Below are positions 1-8,731 of a DNA stretch of 64,000 nucleotides, in pieces. The position numbers and the translations under genes were made by a program. The DNA lies in NCBI GenBank assembly GCA_963730685.1, contig CAVSSP010000001.1:992001-1056000 (forward strand), written 5' to 3'. This DNA comes from Bog-756 sp963730685. Its GTDB lineage: Bacteria; Actinomycetota; Acidimicrobiia; Acidimicrobiales; RAAP-2. Within the stretch, counting starts at the first letter, position 1. Every line of letters starts with the position of its first letter. The notes beneath the pieces are model-generated. The model worked only from the letters and a program-made list of their open reading frames with translations. It had not been told where the DNA came from and ran no database searches.

Positions 1-17
1 GGACGGGCCGGTGGAGC

Positions 18-938
18 GTGCACGTGGCTGAGCCATCCCTCCCCCCGTCGTCAGCCGTCGACGCCGATCCGCGCCACCATGTGAGCAACTACTTCCGGCT
101 GGAACGGTGGGAGATCCCCTCTCCTCCGGGCTCCGACGGGCCGTCGGCCTTCGGTGGGCGCACCCCGGTGGACGCCCACCAGCGCGGTCCCGCCGGAGGG
201 ATGCGGACCGGAGGCCTGCTGACCGCCGCCGACTCCCTGGGCGGATTCATGTCCGGCATCGCCGTCCTCCCGCAGTGGATCGTCACCACCAACCTGTTGG
301 CCACCGTGTTCCGGGTGGCCCATCGAGGACCCCTGGCCCTGGAGGGGCGGATCCTCCGGCGGGGCCGCAGTTCGGTGGTCACCGCCATCGACGTGGTCGA
401 CGAGGGGGAAGGGGGGGTCGAGGTGGCCCGCATACTCATGACGTGTGCCATCCTCGATGCCGGCGGCATGGACCTGGAGTTCGCCCGCCCGTTCTCGTTG
501 CCCATGGGCCCGGCCGCCCCCGACGCACCCGGGCCCGAGGAGTTCTTCTGTATCCGTCCCGGCTCCGGCTCCGGCTCGGGCTCGGGCTCGGGCTCGGGCT
601 CTGATTCCGACTCCGTGACGACGCTCGACCTCGCCGACCACCTCCGCAACCCGTGGGGCATCCTCCACGGTGGGGCCGTCGCCATGCTGGCCGACGTCGC
701 CGCCTGCCGTGCCGTCGGGGCGGTGGTGCCGCCCGACGACCTCCGGCCCCTGGCGGCCGCCGACACCGTGCTGCACTACCTGCGACCGGTCAAGGTCGGT
801 CCGGTCGAGGCTCGCTGCCAGGTGCTCGGATCCGCCACCGGGAGGTCGGGGCGACGGCTGGTCCGGGTCAGCATCCACGACGTTGGCGCCGACGACCGGG
901 TGGTCACGCTGGGTTCGGTGGCGGTCGTGGAGGGGTGA
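18..938 (+). CDS. Double-hotdog thioesterase-like protein
   Basis: Predicted acyl-CoA thioesterase-like protein of the hotdog superfamily, 306 aa, cytoplasmic. Two hotdog-type halves are visible: an N-terminal half at about residues 60-155 and a C-terminal half at about 215-305. The second half carries the PaaI/4HBT-like segment NPWGILHGGAVAMLADVAA, where family members place their active-site loop. The halves are joined by a Gly-Ser repeat linker encoded at 561-602. The substrate cannot be told. The GTG start at 18 lies close to the window edge, so an upstream start cannot be excluded. The next gene downstream, an iron permease, has its own promoter and is probably a separate unit. Confidence 0.7.
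   Translation: MHVAEPSLPPSSAVDADPRHHVSNYFRLERWEIPSPPGSDGPSAFGGRTPVDAHQRGPAGGMRTGGLLTAADSLGGFMSGIAVLPQWIVTTNLLATVFRVAHRGPLALEGRILRRGRSSVVTAIDVVDEGEGGVEVARILMTCAILDAGGMDLEFARPFSLPMGPAAPDAPGPEEFFCIRPGSGSGSGSGSGSGSDSDSVTTLDLADHLRNPWGILHGGAVAMLADVAACRAVGAVVPPDDLRPLAAADTVLHYLRPVKVGPVEARCQVLGSATGRSGRRLVRVSIHDVGADDRVVTLGSVAVVEG
561..602 (+). repeat. Hexamer repeat encoding a Gly-Ser linker
   Basis: About seven tandem copies of GGCTCS lie within the hotdog gene and encode (Gly-Ser)n followed by Asp-Ser. The tract sits between the two hotdog halves and looks like a flexible linker. Short hexamer repeats of this kind are prone to slippage in steps of two residues, which keeps the frame. Confidence 0.8.
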
Positions 939-974
939 CGGGTCCCCGCCCCTGGTCGGGTGGCGGTCGGGCGG

Positions 975-1006
975 TTGACAACCCGCCATTATTTAGGCTT
1001 ACCTAA
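975..1006 (+). promoter_or_regulatory. Promoter with DtxR/IdeR-like iron box
   Basis: A perfect TTGACA lies at 975-980. Downstream, an inverted repeat TTAGG-CTTA-CCTAA at 993-1006 overlaps the expected -10 region (TTACCT at 999-1004). The TTAGG/CCTAA arms match the outer half-sites of DtxR/IdeR operators. The position, just before an FTR1-type iron permease gene at 1058, fits iron-dependent repression. Regulation by a DtxR-family protein is inference. Confidence 0.6.
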
Positions 1007-1057
1007 TGTTTGGACTATGCGTGACCTTTCAACGGCACCTCGAGCAGTGGTATCGCT

Positions 1058-2065
1058 GTGATTCCCACCTTCGTGATCTTCCTGCGCGAGGGCATCGAGG
1101 CCAGCATGATCGTGGCCATCCTGCTGGCGTACCTCGACAAGATCGGCCAGCGCCGCCACTTCCGGGACGTCTTCGTGGGAGTTGCCGCCGCCATGGTCCT
1201 GGTGATCGCCGGGGGCGTCACCGCCTACCTGGTCATCCGGCAGTACGACGGCTCCAGGGTCCAGACGGTCTTCGAGACGGTCACCTTCCTGCTGGCCGCC
1301 ACGGTGCTCACCTACATGACCTTTTGGATGCAGTCCCACAGCCGGACCATGTCGGCCGACCTGCAGCGCCGGTCCGAGGAGGCCCTCAACGGCAAGGCCC
1401 GGTTCGGGCTGGGCCTGCTGGCCTTCCAGGCGGTCGGGCGCGAAGGGCTCGAGACCATGGTGTTCACCCTGGCCATCGTGTTCGCGTCGACCAGCCAGTC
1501 CGCCACCCACGCCCACGGGTCGGGCCTGCTCCTCGGGGCCGCGCTCGGGCTGGTGGTGGCCATGGCCATCGCCTACGCCATCTTCAAGCTGGGCCGCCGG
1601 CTGAACCTGGGGCTCTTCTTCCGGGTCATCGGCGTGGTGCTGATGGTGTTCGCCGCCGGCCTGCTGGCCGACGCGGTGGAGAACATGCAGCAGCTCGGCT
1701 GGCTGCCGTTCCTCGAGCACACCGTCTGGAACACCAGCGGCTTCCTTGCCGAGGACAGCTCCCTCGGCGACGTGTTCCACAGCCTGCTGGGGTACGCCGA
1801 GCGACCCACCGTCCTGCAGATCATCGTCTGGGTGACCTACGTGTCGGTGTCGGTCACCCTGTTCATCCGCATGGGCCGCCGGGCCCGCCGGAAGGGTGTC
1901 CAGAGCCATCCCATCGCCACCGTGACCCCGGCCCCATCCACCGCCCCGCCTTCCCCGTCCGTCACCGCGCCGCATTCCGGCGGTCCCGTCACCGCGCCGC
2001 ATTCCGGCGGTCCCGTCCCCGCACCGCCCTCCGGCGGCCCCACGACTTCAGCCCCGGTGGGCTGA
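1058..2065 (+). CDS. FTR1-family iron permease
   Basis: Membrane permease of the FTR1/EfeU family, 335 aa, expected to move ferric iron across the cytoplasmic membrane. Two RExxE motifs characteristic of the family are present: REGIE at residues 10-14 and REGLE at 128-132, each inside a hydrophobic helix, with seven or so membrane segments in all. The GTG start at 1058 puts the first RExxE in helix 1, as in the family. The C-terminal tail is a Pro/Ala/Gly repeat. No EfeO or EfeB partner lies next to it; an SDR gene follows after 16 bases. The iron-box-like promoter upstream supports an iron role. Confidence 0.85.
   Translation: MIPTFVIFLREGIEASMIVAILLAYLDKIGQRRHFRDVFVGVAAAMVLVIAGGVTAYLVIRQYDGSRVQTVFETVTFLLAATVLTYMTFWMQSHSRTMSADLQRRSEEALNGKARFGLGLLAFQAVGREGLETMVFTLAIVFASTSQSATHAHGSGLLLGAALGLVVAMAIAYAIFKLGRRLNLGLFFRVIGVVLMVFAAGLLADAVENMQQLGWLPFLEHTVWNTSGFLAEDSSLGDVFHSLLGYAERPTVLQIIVWVTYVSVSVTLFIRMGRRARRKGVQSHPIATVTPAPSTAPPSPSVTAPHSGGPVTAPHSGGPVPAPPSGGPTTSAPVG
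1961..2041 (+). repeat. 27-bp tandem repeat in FTR1 C-terminus
   Basis: Two exact 27-bp units (1961-1987, 1988-2014) are followed by a diverged third (2015-2041). They encode a nine-residue unit of the type VTAPHSGGP at the C-terminal, probably disordered, tail of the FTR1 protein. Confidence 0.85.
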
Positions 2066-2081
2066 CCAACGAAGGACCACC

Positions 2082-2993
2082 ATGAGCGTGTCATCAACGA
2101 CCACCGTGCCCTCCATGGATGGGAAGACGGTGGTCATCACCGGTGCCAACTCGGGGGTCGGCAAGGCGACGGCCGTGGCGGTGGCGAAAGCCGGGGCCCG
2201 CACCCTGATCACCGCCCGCAACGAGGCACGGGGCCGCCAGGCGCTGTCCGACATCCGGGCGGCCAGCGGTTCGGATCTGGTCGACCTGGTCGTCTTCGAC
2301 CTGGCCGACCTGGCGTCGGTGCGGGCCGGGGCAAAGGAGCTGCTCGGCGCCGCCGACCGGATCGACGTGCTGGTGAACAACGCCGGCGTGGTCCTGTCCG
2401 ACCGCCGTCAGACCACGGACGGATTCGAGGCCACCTTCGCCACCAACCACCTGGGCCCCTTCCTCCTGACCGAGCTGTTGACCGAGCGACTGGTGGCCTC
2501 GGCACCGGCCCGGATCGTCAACGTGTCCTCGACCGCCCACCGAACGGCACGCCACGGCCTGGACTTCGAGGACCTCCAGTCGACCCACCACTACCGGGGC
2601 ATGCAGGCCTACAGCCGTTCCAAGTTGGCCAACATCCTGTTCACGACGGAGCTGGCCCGGCGGCTTTCCGGCACCGGTGTGACGGCCAATGCCGTGCACC
2701 CGGGCACGGTGGCGAGCGGGTTCGCCCGCGACGACGATGCGTCGGGTTTCCTGGCCTTCGGGATCAAGCTCATCAAGCCGTTCATCCTCACCCCCGAACA
2801 GGGGGCCCGCACCCAGGTGTACGTGGCTACGTCGCCAGACGTCGAGGGGGTGACCGGCAGGTACTTCGTGCGGTCCAAGGCCCGGGTCCCCTCGGCTGCC
2901 GCTCGGGACGAGAGCGCGGCGGCCCTGCTTTGGTCGGTCAGCGAGGAGCTTGTCGACGAGCCCGGCCCGGCGTCGGCCACCGGCTCCGCCTGA
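2082..2993 (+). CDS. SDR, retinol-dehydrogenase-like
   Basis: Short-chain dehydrogenase/reductase of 303 aa, probably NADP-dependent. The Rossmann motif TGANSGVG is at residues 20-27, the NNAG motif at about 99-102, catalytic Ser near 149-150, and the YxxxK pair at Tyr177/Lys181 (YSRSK). The motif DLADLASV and the NHLGPFLLT segment are typical of the RDH11-14/WWOX-like branch. The ATG at 2082 has AAGGACCACC before it. It follows the FTR1 gene closely and may be co-transcribed with it. Substrate unknown. Confidence 0.8.
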   Translation: MSVSSTTTVPSMDGKTVVITGANSGVGKATAVAVAKAGARTLITARNEARGRQALSDIRAASGSDLVDLVVFDLADLASVRAGAKELLGAADRIDVLVNNAGVVLSDRRQTTDGFEATFATNHLGPFLLTELLTERLVASAPARIVNVSSTAHRTARHGLDFEDLQSTHHYRGMQAYSRSKLANILFTTELARRLSGTGVTANAVHPGTVASGFARDDDASGFLAFGIKLIKPFILTPEQGARTQVYVATSPDVEGVTGRYFVRSKARVPSAAARDESAAALLWSVSEELVDEPGPASATGSA

Positions 2994-3112
2994 GTCGGCA
3001 CGGCCGCTGACCTGGGATCCGGTCCGCGTCCGGTGGGGCCCACGGGCCTAGTGTGTTCGGCGGACCGCGGTCCGTCGGCAACGTGGACCGCTCAACGACG
3101 AGAAGGTGGGCC

Positions 3113-3697
3113 ATGTCGAGCACAGGGGGAGTAGACGTCACGCCGGAGCAGCGTGACGTCCTGCGGATCATCGGGAAGTCGTGGGGATGGGTCCTGTTCT
3201 TCGGGATCGTGACACTGGCCCTGGGGGTGGTGGTCGTGTTCCGCCCGAAGGACAGCATCTACGCCTTCGCCTTCCTGCTGGGCATCTGGCTGTTCGTGGC
3301 CGGGCTGTTCCGTATCGTGGTGGCCATCGCCGACCATGACGACCCGGGGGGCGCCCGGTGGCTGACGGCCGTGCTCGGCCTGCTGTCGGTCATCATCGGG
3401 CTCCTCTTCCTGCGCCACACCGAGGAGACGGTGACCACGCTGGCCTTCCTGATCGGCCTGTTCTGGGTGGTCGGAGGCATCATCGAGTTCTTCAACGCCT
3501 ACAGCGACCACGGGTCACCGGCCCGGGTGTGGCGCATCGCCATGGGGGTGCTGGCCTTCGCCGCCGGCGTGGTGACCCTGGTCGTCCCCCACCTGACCGT
3601 CGGTGTCCTGGCCGTCATCATGGGCATCTGGCTCATCCTCTACGGCATCCTCGAGATCGCGTTGTCGCTGCAACTCCGCCACCTGGCCGACATCTGA
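3113..3697 (+). CDS. HdeD-like six-helix membrane protein
   Basis: Integral membrane protein of 194 aa with six hydrophobic helices arranged as three pairs, matching the HdeD/DUF308 family. Family members are linked to acid or general stress, but their molecular action is unclear. The ATG at 3113 follows AGAAGGTGGG, a good ribosome binding site; a longer frame exists upstream but has no such site. A TAGTGT -10-like box is at 3049-3054, giving a leader of about 50 bases. Confidence 0.8.
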   Translation: MSSTGGVDVTPEQRDVLRIIGKSWGWVLFFGIVTLALGVVVVFRPKDSIYAFAFLLGIWLFVAGLFRIVVAIADHDDPGGARWLTAVLGLLSVIIGLLFLRHTEETVTTLAFLIGLFWVVGGIIEFFNAYSDHGSPARVWRIAMGVLAFAAGVVTLVVPHLTVGVLAVIMGIWLILYGILEIALSLQLRHLADI

Positions 3698-3863
3698 CCC
3701 CGATCGGGCTCCGGCCGGCCCGGCTCTTCTCTTCTCTTCACCCTTCTCTTCTCTTCCAGCGCCGGTCCCGCCTCGTTTCGGTTCCGCACCTTCTCTCTGC
3801 TCCGCCCGGCCCTCCCGGTTCTGGTCCGGGTGCGTGTCACACCCCCCTGCTGAACTCTGGTCC

Positions 3864-5339
3864 ATGACATCGACGGTCGATGCGAAGCCAGTGGTGGACC
3901 CGGCGGGAGCCGGCATGGCCGGTGCCGGTGTTGCCCGTCCCGAGGGCGAGGACGCCGGAGTCAGCGTGGCCAGGTTCCTGTCCGCCGCCGCCACCGTCCT
4001 GCAGTTCGTGTCCGAATTCGACCCCGCCCGCTACGACGGCGTTGACGCCACCGCCCTGGTGTCTTCATTCACCCGGATCGAGCGGGTGGCTGTCATCGGC
4101 AAGTCCCTGGCCGGGGTCCGGGCCACCGAGTGCCGCCAGCCCGAGGCCGGAGGCCATCCCACCCCGGCCCACTGGCTGTCGGACATGACCGGTGACTCCT
4201 TGGGGGACTCGACCGGGGTCCTGAAGCTCGGGGAGTCGTTGGCCGACCACCCCGCCATCGACGAGGCGGCCCGGAAGGGCAAGCTGTCCGGCAAGGCGGC
4301 CCGGCTGGTGGCCGACGCCGCCCGGGTCAACCCGGGCAGTGAGGACGAGCTGGTGGAGGCGGCCACCCACGAGACCTTCCACCAGCTGCGGGACCGCTGC
4401 CTGCGGGCCAAGGCCCAGGGCCGGTCGGCCGAGGATGCCGCCGCCCACCGCCGGCGCCTCCACGACCAGCGCCACTGTCGGACCTGGACCGACCAGGACG
4501 GGGCCTTCTGCCTCGATGCCCGGCTCACCCCCGATGCCGGTGCCTCCCTGCTGGCCTCCCTCAACGCCCGGACCGACGCGTTGTTCGAGGAGGCCCGGCG
4601 CGAGGGGCGCCACGAGCCCTCCGACGCCTACCGGGCCGACGCCCTGGTGGGCCTGGTCACCGGCCGGCGGGGCGGATCCCCGGTCCGGACCGGGGCCACC
4701 CCGCCGAGGGCCCCGGGCCCGGGCACCGTCCAGCCCGGGGACTCCGACCTCACCGCACTCACCGCACTCACCGGGGACGGCGACGACCCCGGAGGCAGCC
4801 ACACCGGGGACAGGGACGACCCCGGACCGAGGGCCCAGGTCCTCCTCCGGGTCGACCTCGACGCCCTGCGCCGGGGATCGGTCGGACCCGGTGGGGTGTG
4901 CGAGATCCCCGGGGTGGGCCCGGTCTCCGTCGAGTCGGCCCGGGAGCTGATGGGGGACGCCGTCACCCGGTTGGTCATCACCAACGGGGTGGACGTGACG
5001 ACCGTGTGCCATCTGGGACGCTCCATCCCCAGTGCCCTGCGGACCGCCCTGGTGGAGCGGGACCGGAGCTGTGTGATCCCCGGCTGTGACGTCACCCAGG
5101 GCCTCGAGATCGACCACTGGGGCGTCGCCTTCGCCGAGGGGGGACCGGCGAGCCTCGAGAACACCGCCCGGCTCTGCGGCCACCACCACTACCTGCGCAC
5201 CCATCAGGGGTTCACCCTCACCGGGGGACCGGGCAAATGGCGGTGGGCACCGCCGGCCCGGGGTCGGCCACCCGATCCGGACGATCCCGACCCTGCCCCT
5301 GACCCCGGCGAGACCAGGCTGTTCACCCTCGAGGAGTGA
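3864..5339 (+). CDS. DUF222 / HNH endonuclease domain protein
   Basis: Protein of about 491 aa with an N-terminal DUF222 (13E12 repeat family) region and a C-terminal HNH nuclease-like domain. The HNH part shows CVIPGCDVTQGLEIDHW, then LENTARLCGHHH, giving Cys pairs for a zinc site and the His residues of the beta-beta-alpha metal fold. A Gly/Asp/Pro-rich, low-complexity stretch separates the two. These proteins occur in many copies in actinobacterial genomes and their role is not known; some sit near mobile elements. The ATG at 3864 gives the expected N-terminus; the frame is also open upstream to 3603. A CT-rich tract lies at 3724-3760 in front of it. Confidence 0.8.
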   Translation: MTSTVDAKPVVDPAGAGMAGAGVARPEGEDAGVSVARFLSAAATVLQFVSEFDPARYDGVDATALVSSFTRIERVAVIGKSLAGVRATECRQPEAGGHPTPAHWLSDMTGDSLGDSTGVLKLGESLADHPAIDEAARKGKLSGKAARLVADAARVNPGSEDELVEAATHETFHQLRDRCLRAKAQGRSAEDAAAHRRRLHDQRHCRTWTDQDGAFCLDARLTPDAGASLLASLNARTDALFEEARREGRHEPSDAYRADALVGLVTGRRGGSPVRTGATPPRAPGPGTVQPGDSDLTALTALTGDGDDPGGSHTGDRDDPGPRAQVLLRVDLDALRRGSVGPGGVCEIPGVGPVSVESARELMGDAVTRLVITNGVDVTTVCHLGRSIPSALRTALVERDRSCVIPGCDVTQGLEIDHWGVAFAEGGPASLENTARLCGHHHYLRTHQGFTLTGGPGKWRWAPPARGRPPDPDDPDPAPDPGETRLFTLEE

Positions 5340-5473
5340 CCCGAGGGCCGGACGGCCGCGGCAGCGCTGCCCGCTCGCACCAGGTCGCCCGTCTGCTGTC
5401 CGGCCCGAATGGGCAGCCCCGCACCTCGGTCGCGGTGAACCGGCCGGGTCGGACGCCAGCGGGTCGCCGACGC

Positions 5474-6214
5474 TCAGCCGGGCCCCGGCCGCCGGGCGTT
5501 CCGCATGATGTCGGCCGCCTTCACCCGTGCCACCTGCTCGGCGGTCAGCGGCGGGTGCTGCAGGGGCTGAGGGGAGGGGGCCAGGCCGGCCAGCAGCAGG
5601 TCGAGGTGGCGCAGCCAGGCATCGGGCGAGACCGTCGAGGTGGTCTCGATGACTCCCCGCAGTGACCAGAACAGGACGATCACGTCCTCGTAGACGAGGT
5701 CCTGGCGGACGGCACCGGTGGCCTGCGCCCGCGCCAGGAGCTCCCGGGTGACCTCGGCGATCTGCTCCCGGAGGTCGTCGGTGGCGGTGTTCCACAACCG
5801 GGTGAGGCAGCCGGAGTGCTCGAACTGGAGCCATCCCACCGCCCGGAGGTAGTCGGTGAAGCCCTCGGCCGGGGACTCGTGCTCGTTGGCCGCCCGGGCC
5901 GCCGACAGTACCCGGCCCAGCACCTCGTTGATGACGGCCTCGATGAGGAGTTCCTTGGTCGGGAACCTCCGGTAGAGGGTGCCGACCCCGACCCCGGCCC
6001 GCTGGGCGATCACCTCGACGCCGACGTCGACGCCCTCCTCGTCGAAGGCGGCTCGGGCGGCAGCCAGGATCTTGTCCCGGTTGCGGGCCGCGTCCCGGCG
6101 GAGGGCAGGAGGCCGCGCCGACAGGCCCCCTTCCATCTCGGTGCCCACAGAGTCCGCACCACTTGTGACCGTGCCACCGGCCACGCTGCGTCGGGGTGCC
6201 GGCCGGGTACTCAT
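5474..6214 (-). CDS. TetR-family regulator of the MFS exporter
   Basis: TetR/AcrR-type repressor of 246 aa. After a variable 45-residue N-terminus comes the helix-turn-helix region with IAQRAGVGVGTLYRRFPTKE, the family hallmark. The rest is the ligand-binding helical domain. Its ATG at 6214 overlaps the TGA stop of the upstream MFS gene (ATGA), so the two are translationally coupled. This arrangement is typical of a drug-efflux operon controlled by its own repressor. The likely operator is the palindrome at 7732-7751 before the MFS gene. Confidence 0.85.
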   Translation of the reverse strand: MSTRPAPRRSVAGGTVTSGADSVGTEMEGGLSARPPALRRDAARNRDKILAAARAAFDEEGVDVGVEVIAQRAGVGVGTLYRRFPTKELLIEAVINEVLGRVLSAARAANEHESPAEGFTDYLRAVGWLQFEHSGCLTRLWNTATDDLREQIAEVTRELLARAQATGAVRQDLVYEDVIVLFWSLRGVIETTSTVSPDAWLRHLDLLLAGLAPSPQPLQHPPLTAEQVARVKAADIMRNARRPGPG

Positions 6215-7674
6215 TCTTCGGCGATGGTGCCACCGGCCACCATGGCCAGCTCGGCGTTCTGCAGGTGGTGCTCGTGGTCCGTTCCGGCCGCCGTCGAGGT
6301 GGCGGTGGGGATGAAGATGGCGGCGATGATGGCGATCACGGTCATGGCGGCCAGGAACGCGAACCCTCGCGTGTACCCCGACGCCGACGGGTACCCGCTG
6401 TGCAGCAGGGTGGAGGTCACGATGCTGGACATGATGCCGGCGCCGACCGCACCGCCGATGGTGCGGATGTTGGCGTTCATGCCGCTGGCCACCCCGGTCT
6501 GGGACGGGACCACCGCCTGGACGATGAGGTTGGACATGGCCGAGAAGGCCAGCCCCAGGCCGACACCCAACAGCGTGCTCGCCAGGTAGATCTCCCACGG
6601 CTGGGTGTGGGCGAACGCCAGCATCAGGTACGACACCGCCGAGAAGCACGACCCGATGATCACCGCCGCCTTCGACCCGATGGCAGCGGCCAGACGGCCC
6701 GACAGCATCCCGAAGATGAACATGGTCACGGTGAGGGGCAAGAGGTAGAGGCCCGACTGGATGATGCTGGCGCCGAACCCGTAGCCGGTGGACTTCGGGG
6801 TCTGGAGGAACTGGGGCAGGAAGCCGATGACCGAGTACATGCCGATCCCGAAGAGGAAGGCGACCAGGTTGTTGGTCCACACGGCGGGGAGCCGCATCAT
6901 GCGCATGTCGATGAGCGGCTCGCGGGACCGCAGTTCCACCATCACCCACACCACCCCGATCACCACCGCGGCGGCGATGAGGCCGATGACCTTGGGCGAC
7001 CCCCATCCCCAGGTGGGAGCCTCGCTCACGCCCACCAGCAGCGCCACCAACCATGCCGACAGCAGGACGGCCGCCAGCCAGCTGATCTTGCCGGGCGTGC
7101 GCACGGGCGACTCGGGCACGAAGAAGTGGGCCGCCACCGCGGCGATCACCGTGATGATCAGCGGGATCCAGAACAGCCAGTGGTAGTTGAGGTGGTTGAC
7201 GATGGGGCCGGCGAGCACGATACCGGCCCCGCCACCGACGGCGGCCATGGCGGCCACGATCCCGACGCCACCGGCCACCTTGACCGCCGGGAACTCGTCG
7301 CGGATGATCCCGAACGCCAGTGGCAGCACGGCGCCGCCGATGCCCTGGATGGCCCGGGCCAGGATCAGGATGCCGATGGAGTGGGCGAGGCCCGCCATGA
7401 CCGATCCCAGGGCCAGCGCGGCCAGCGTTGCCACCAGCATGCGCTCTTTGCCCACCATGTCGCCGACCCGTCCGAGGATGGGGGTGGAGATCGATGCCGA
7501 CAGCAGGTAGGCGGTCAGCACCCAGGTCACGGTGGACTGCGAGGTGTGGAGGTCGTGCTGGATGGTGGTGAGCACCGGCGTGACCAGCGACTGCAGGAGT
7601 GCGTAGGCGGTGACGCCCAGCAACAGGACGACGAAGGTGACTTTGTAGCTGGATCGCTCGAGTGATCTGGTCAT
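6211..7674 (-). CDS. MFS drug:H+ antiporter, DHA2-like (14 TM)
   Basis: Major facilitator transporter of 487 aa with about 14 hydrophobic helices, resembling EmrB/QacA-type DHA2 exporters. Motif A-like GRVGDMVGKERM is between helices 2 and 3 and the family motif C-like glycines follow at GGGAGIVLAGP. The ATG at 7674 is preceded on the minus strand by CAGGGAACC. It is the first gene of a two-gene operon with a TetR repressor. It probably exports hydrophobic drugs or metabolites; the actual substrate is not visible. Confidence 0.85.
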   Translation of the reverse strand: MTRSLERSSYKVTFVVLLLGVTAYALLQSLVTPVLTTIQHDLHTSQSTVTWVLTAYLLSASISTPILGRVGDMVGKERMLVATLAALALGSVMAGLAHSIGILILARAIQGIGGAVLPLAFGIIRDEFPAVKVAGGVGIVAAMAAVGGGAGIVLAGPIVNHLNYHWLFWIPLIITVIAAVAAHFFVPESPVRTPGKISWLAAVLLSAWLVALLVGVSEAPTWGWGSPKVIGLIAAAVVIGVVWVMVELRSREPLIDMRMMRLPAVWTNNLVAFLFGIGMYSVIGFLPQFLQTPKSTGYGFGASIIQSGLYLLPLTVTMFIFGMLSGRLAAAIGSKAAVIIGSCFSAVSYLMLAFAHTQPWEIYLASTLLGVGLGLAFSAMSNLIVQAVVPSQTGVASGMNANIRTIGGAVGAGIMSSIVTSTLLHSGYPSASGYTRGFAFLAAMTVIAIIAAIFIPTATSTAAGTDHEHHLQNAELAMVAGGTIAEE

Positions 7675-7681
7675 GGTTCCC

Positions 7682-7757
7682 TGCCGTGAGTGAGTGCCGC
7701 TGCCGTGAGTGAGTGACGCCGTGACGCAGGGACCGGAGTGCCCGCTCCGGTTACGGT
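7682..7757 (-). promoter_or_regulatory. Promoter/operator region of the MFS-TetR operon
   Basis: Upstream of the MFS gene lies a perfect inverted repeat ACCGGAG-TGCCCG-CTCCGGT (7732-7751), a good candidate TetR operator. It touches a minus-strand TACCGT -10-like box at 7752-7757. Closer to the gene, CTGCCGTGAGTGAGTG occurs twice as a direct repeat (about 7681-7696 and 7700-7715). Repressor binding is inference. Confidence 0.5.
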
Positions 7758-7941
7758 AGCACAAGCGGAGCCGTTGCTCCACTTCTGGCAGTCCAAATCG
7801 AGCTGGGCAGTCCCAACCGGTTCCGGGAGGGCCCTGGCGTCCCAGGCAGGCCTCCGGCCCTGGCCCTGACTCGGGTCCTGTCCACAACGGCGTCGTGGAG
7901 GCCAGGACTAGGGTTGGTCCCGGCGGCGAAAGGCGGGGCCG

Positions 7942-8682
7942 ATGGATACCGACACGTTGCGGGCGGAGATCGCCAAACACCCCTACTGGTTTCACAAGAT
8001 CGATCTCGGGAACGGCGTGGTCACGCCCGGCTGGTCCGATCCCCTCCGAGAGAAGCTGCCGCATTTCGGGATGCCCGACGACCTGACCGGGATGCGGGTC
8101 CTCGATATCGGGTGTGCCGAGGGCTACTTCTCGTTCGAGGCCGAGCGACGAGGCGCCGAGGAAGTCGTGGCCATGGACAAGGGCCAGTCCCCCGGCGACA
8201 ACGGTGCCCGCTTCGAACTCTGTGCCCGGGCGCTCGGGTCGCAGATCACCATGCGGGAGGCCAGCGTCTACGACCTCCATCCGGACGACTGGGGCACGTT
8301 CGACGTGGTGTTCTTCTTCGGGGTGCTCTACCACCTGACCGACCAGGCCACCGCCCTCCAGCGCATCGCCTCGGTCACCGACGGGACGCTCCTGCTGCAG
8401 ACGCTGTCCATCGAGTCCGTCGCCATGGGAAACGTGCCCCAGGCCAGGCTCTACCCGGACGGGGTGGAGAGCGGACCGAAGGACCAGCCGGTCCGGGACC
8501 GGTCCGTGGTGTGGGTGCCGAACGCCGCATGCGTCCGGGGGCTGATCGAGCGGGCCGGCTTCCAGCGGATCGAGATGGTCCCTTCTCCGTGGGAGGGCCG
8601 GCGGCGATGGCTCTCGGACCGGCGGCACCCACGGCGGGAGCGGTTCTCATGGGCGACCTTCCGCTCGACCATGGTCCCCTGA
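7942..8682 (+). CDS. CmoB-like SAM-dependent methyltransferase
   Basis: Class I SAM methyltransferase of 246 aa. The N-terminal HPYWFHKIDLGNGVVTPG segment is typical of CmoB-like/DUF1698 proteins. The SAM-binding loop VLDIGCAEGYFSFE is at residues 53-66 and VVFFFGVLYHL forms the later motif IV region. CmoB itself makes cmo5U34 in tRNA from carboxy-SAM, but many actinobacterial relatives modify other substrates, so the target is uncertain. The ATG at 7942 follows AAAGGCGGGG. A TAGGGT box at about 7909-7914 could be the -10. Flanking genes are transporters with no obvious link. Confidence 0.75.
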   Translation: MDTDTLRAEIAKHPYWFHKIDLGNGVVTPGWSDPLREKLPHFGMPDDLTGMRVLDIGCAEGYFSFEAERRGAEEVVAMDKGQSPGDNGARFELCARALGSQITMREASVYDLHPDDWGTFDVVFFFGVLYHLTDQATALQRIASVTDGTLLLQTLSIESVAMGNVPQARLYPDGVESGPKDQPVRDRSVVWVPNAACVRGLIERAGFQRIEMVPSPWEGRRRWLSDRRHPRRERFSWATFRSTMVP

Positions 8683-8731
8683 CAGCCGATGGGCCGGACG
8701 CCCTTCGCCTAAGAAGCGTTGGCCCGGCGCG

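Noticed and set aside
1006..2085. Second gene overlapping the FTR1 gene
   Set aside because: It is out of frame with FTR1, rich in Arg/Pro/His, and has no family features; it is a GC-rich shadow frame.
3724..3760. CT-rich tract as a gene or terminator
   Set aside because: It has no stem and no coding features; only low-complexity pyrimidine sequence before the DUF222 gene.
5474..7054. Long fused frame containing the TetR gene
   Set aside because: Only the part from ATG 6214 has TetR features; the rest is an antisense-like shadow of the MFS gene in another frame.
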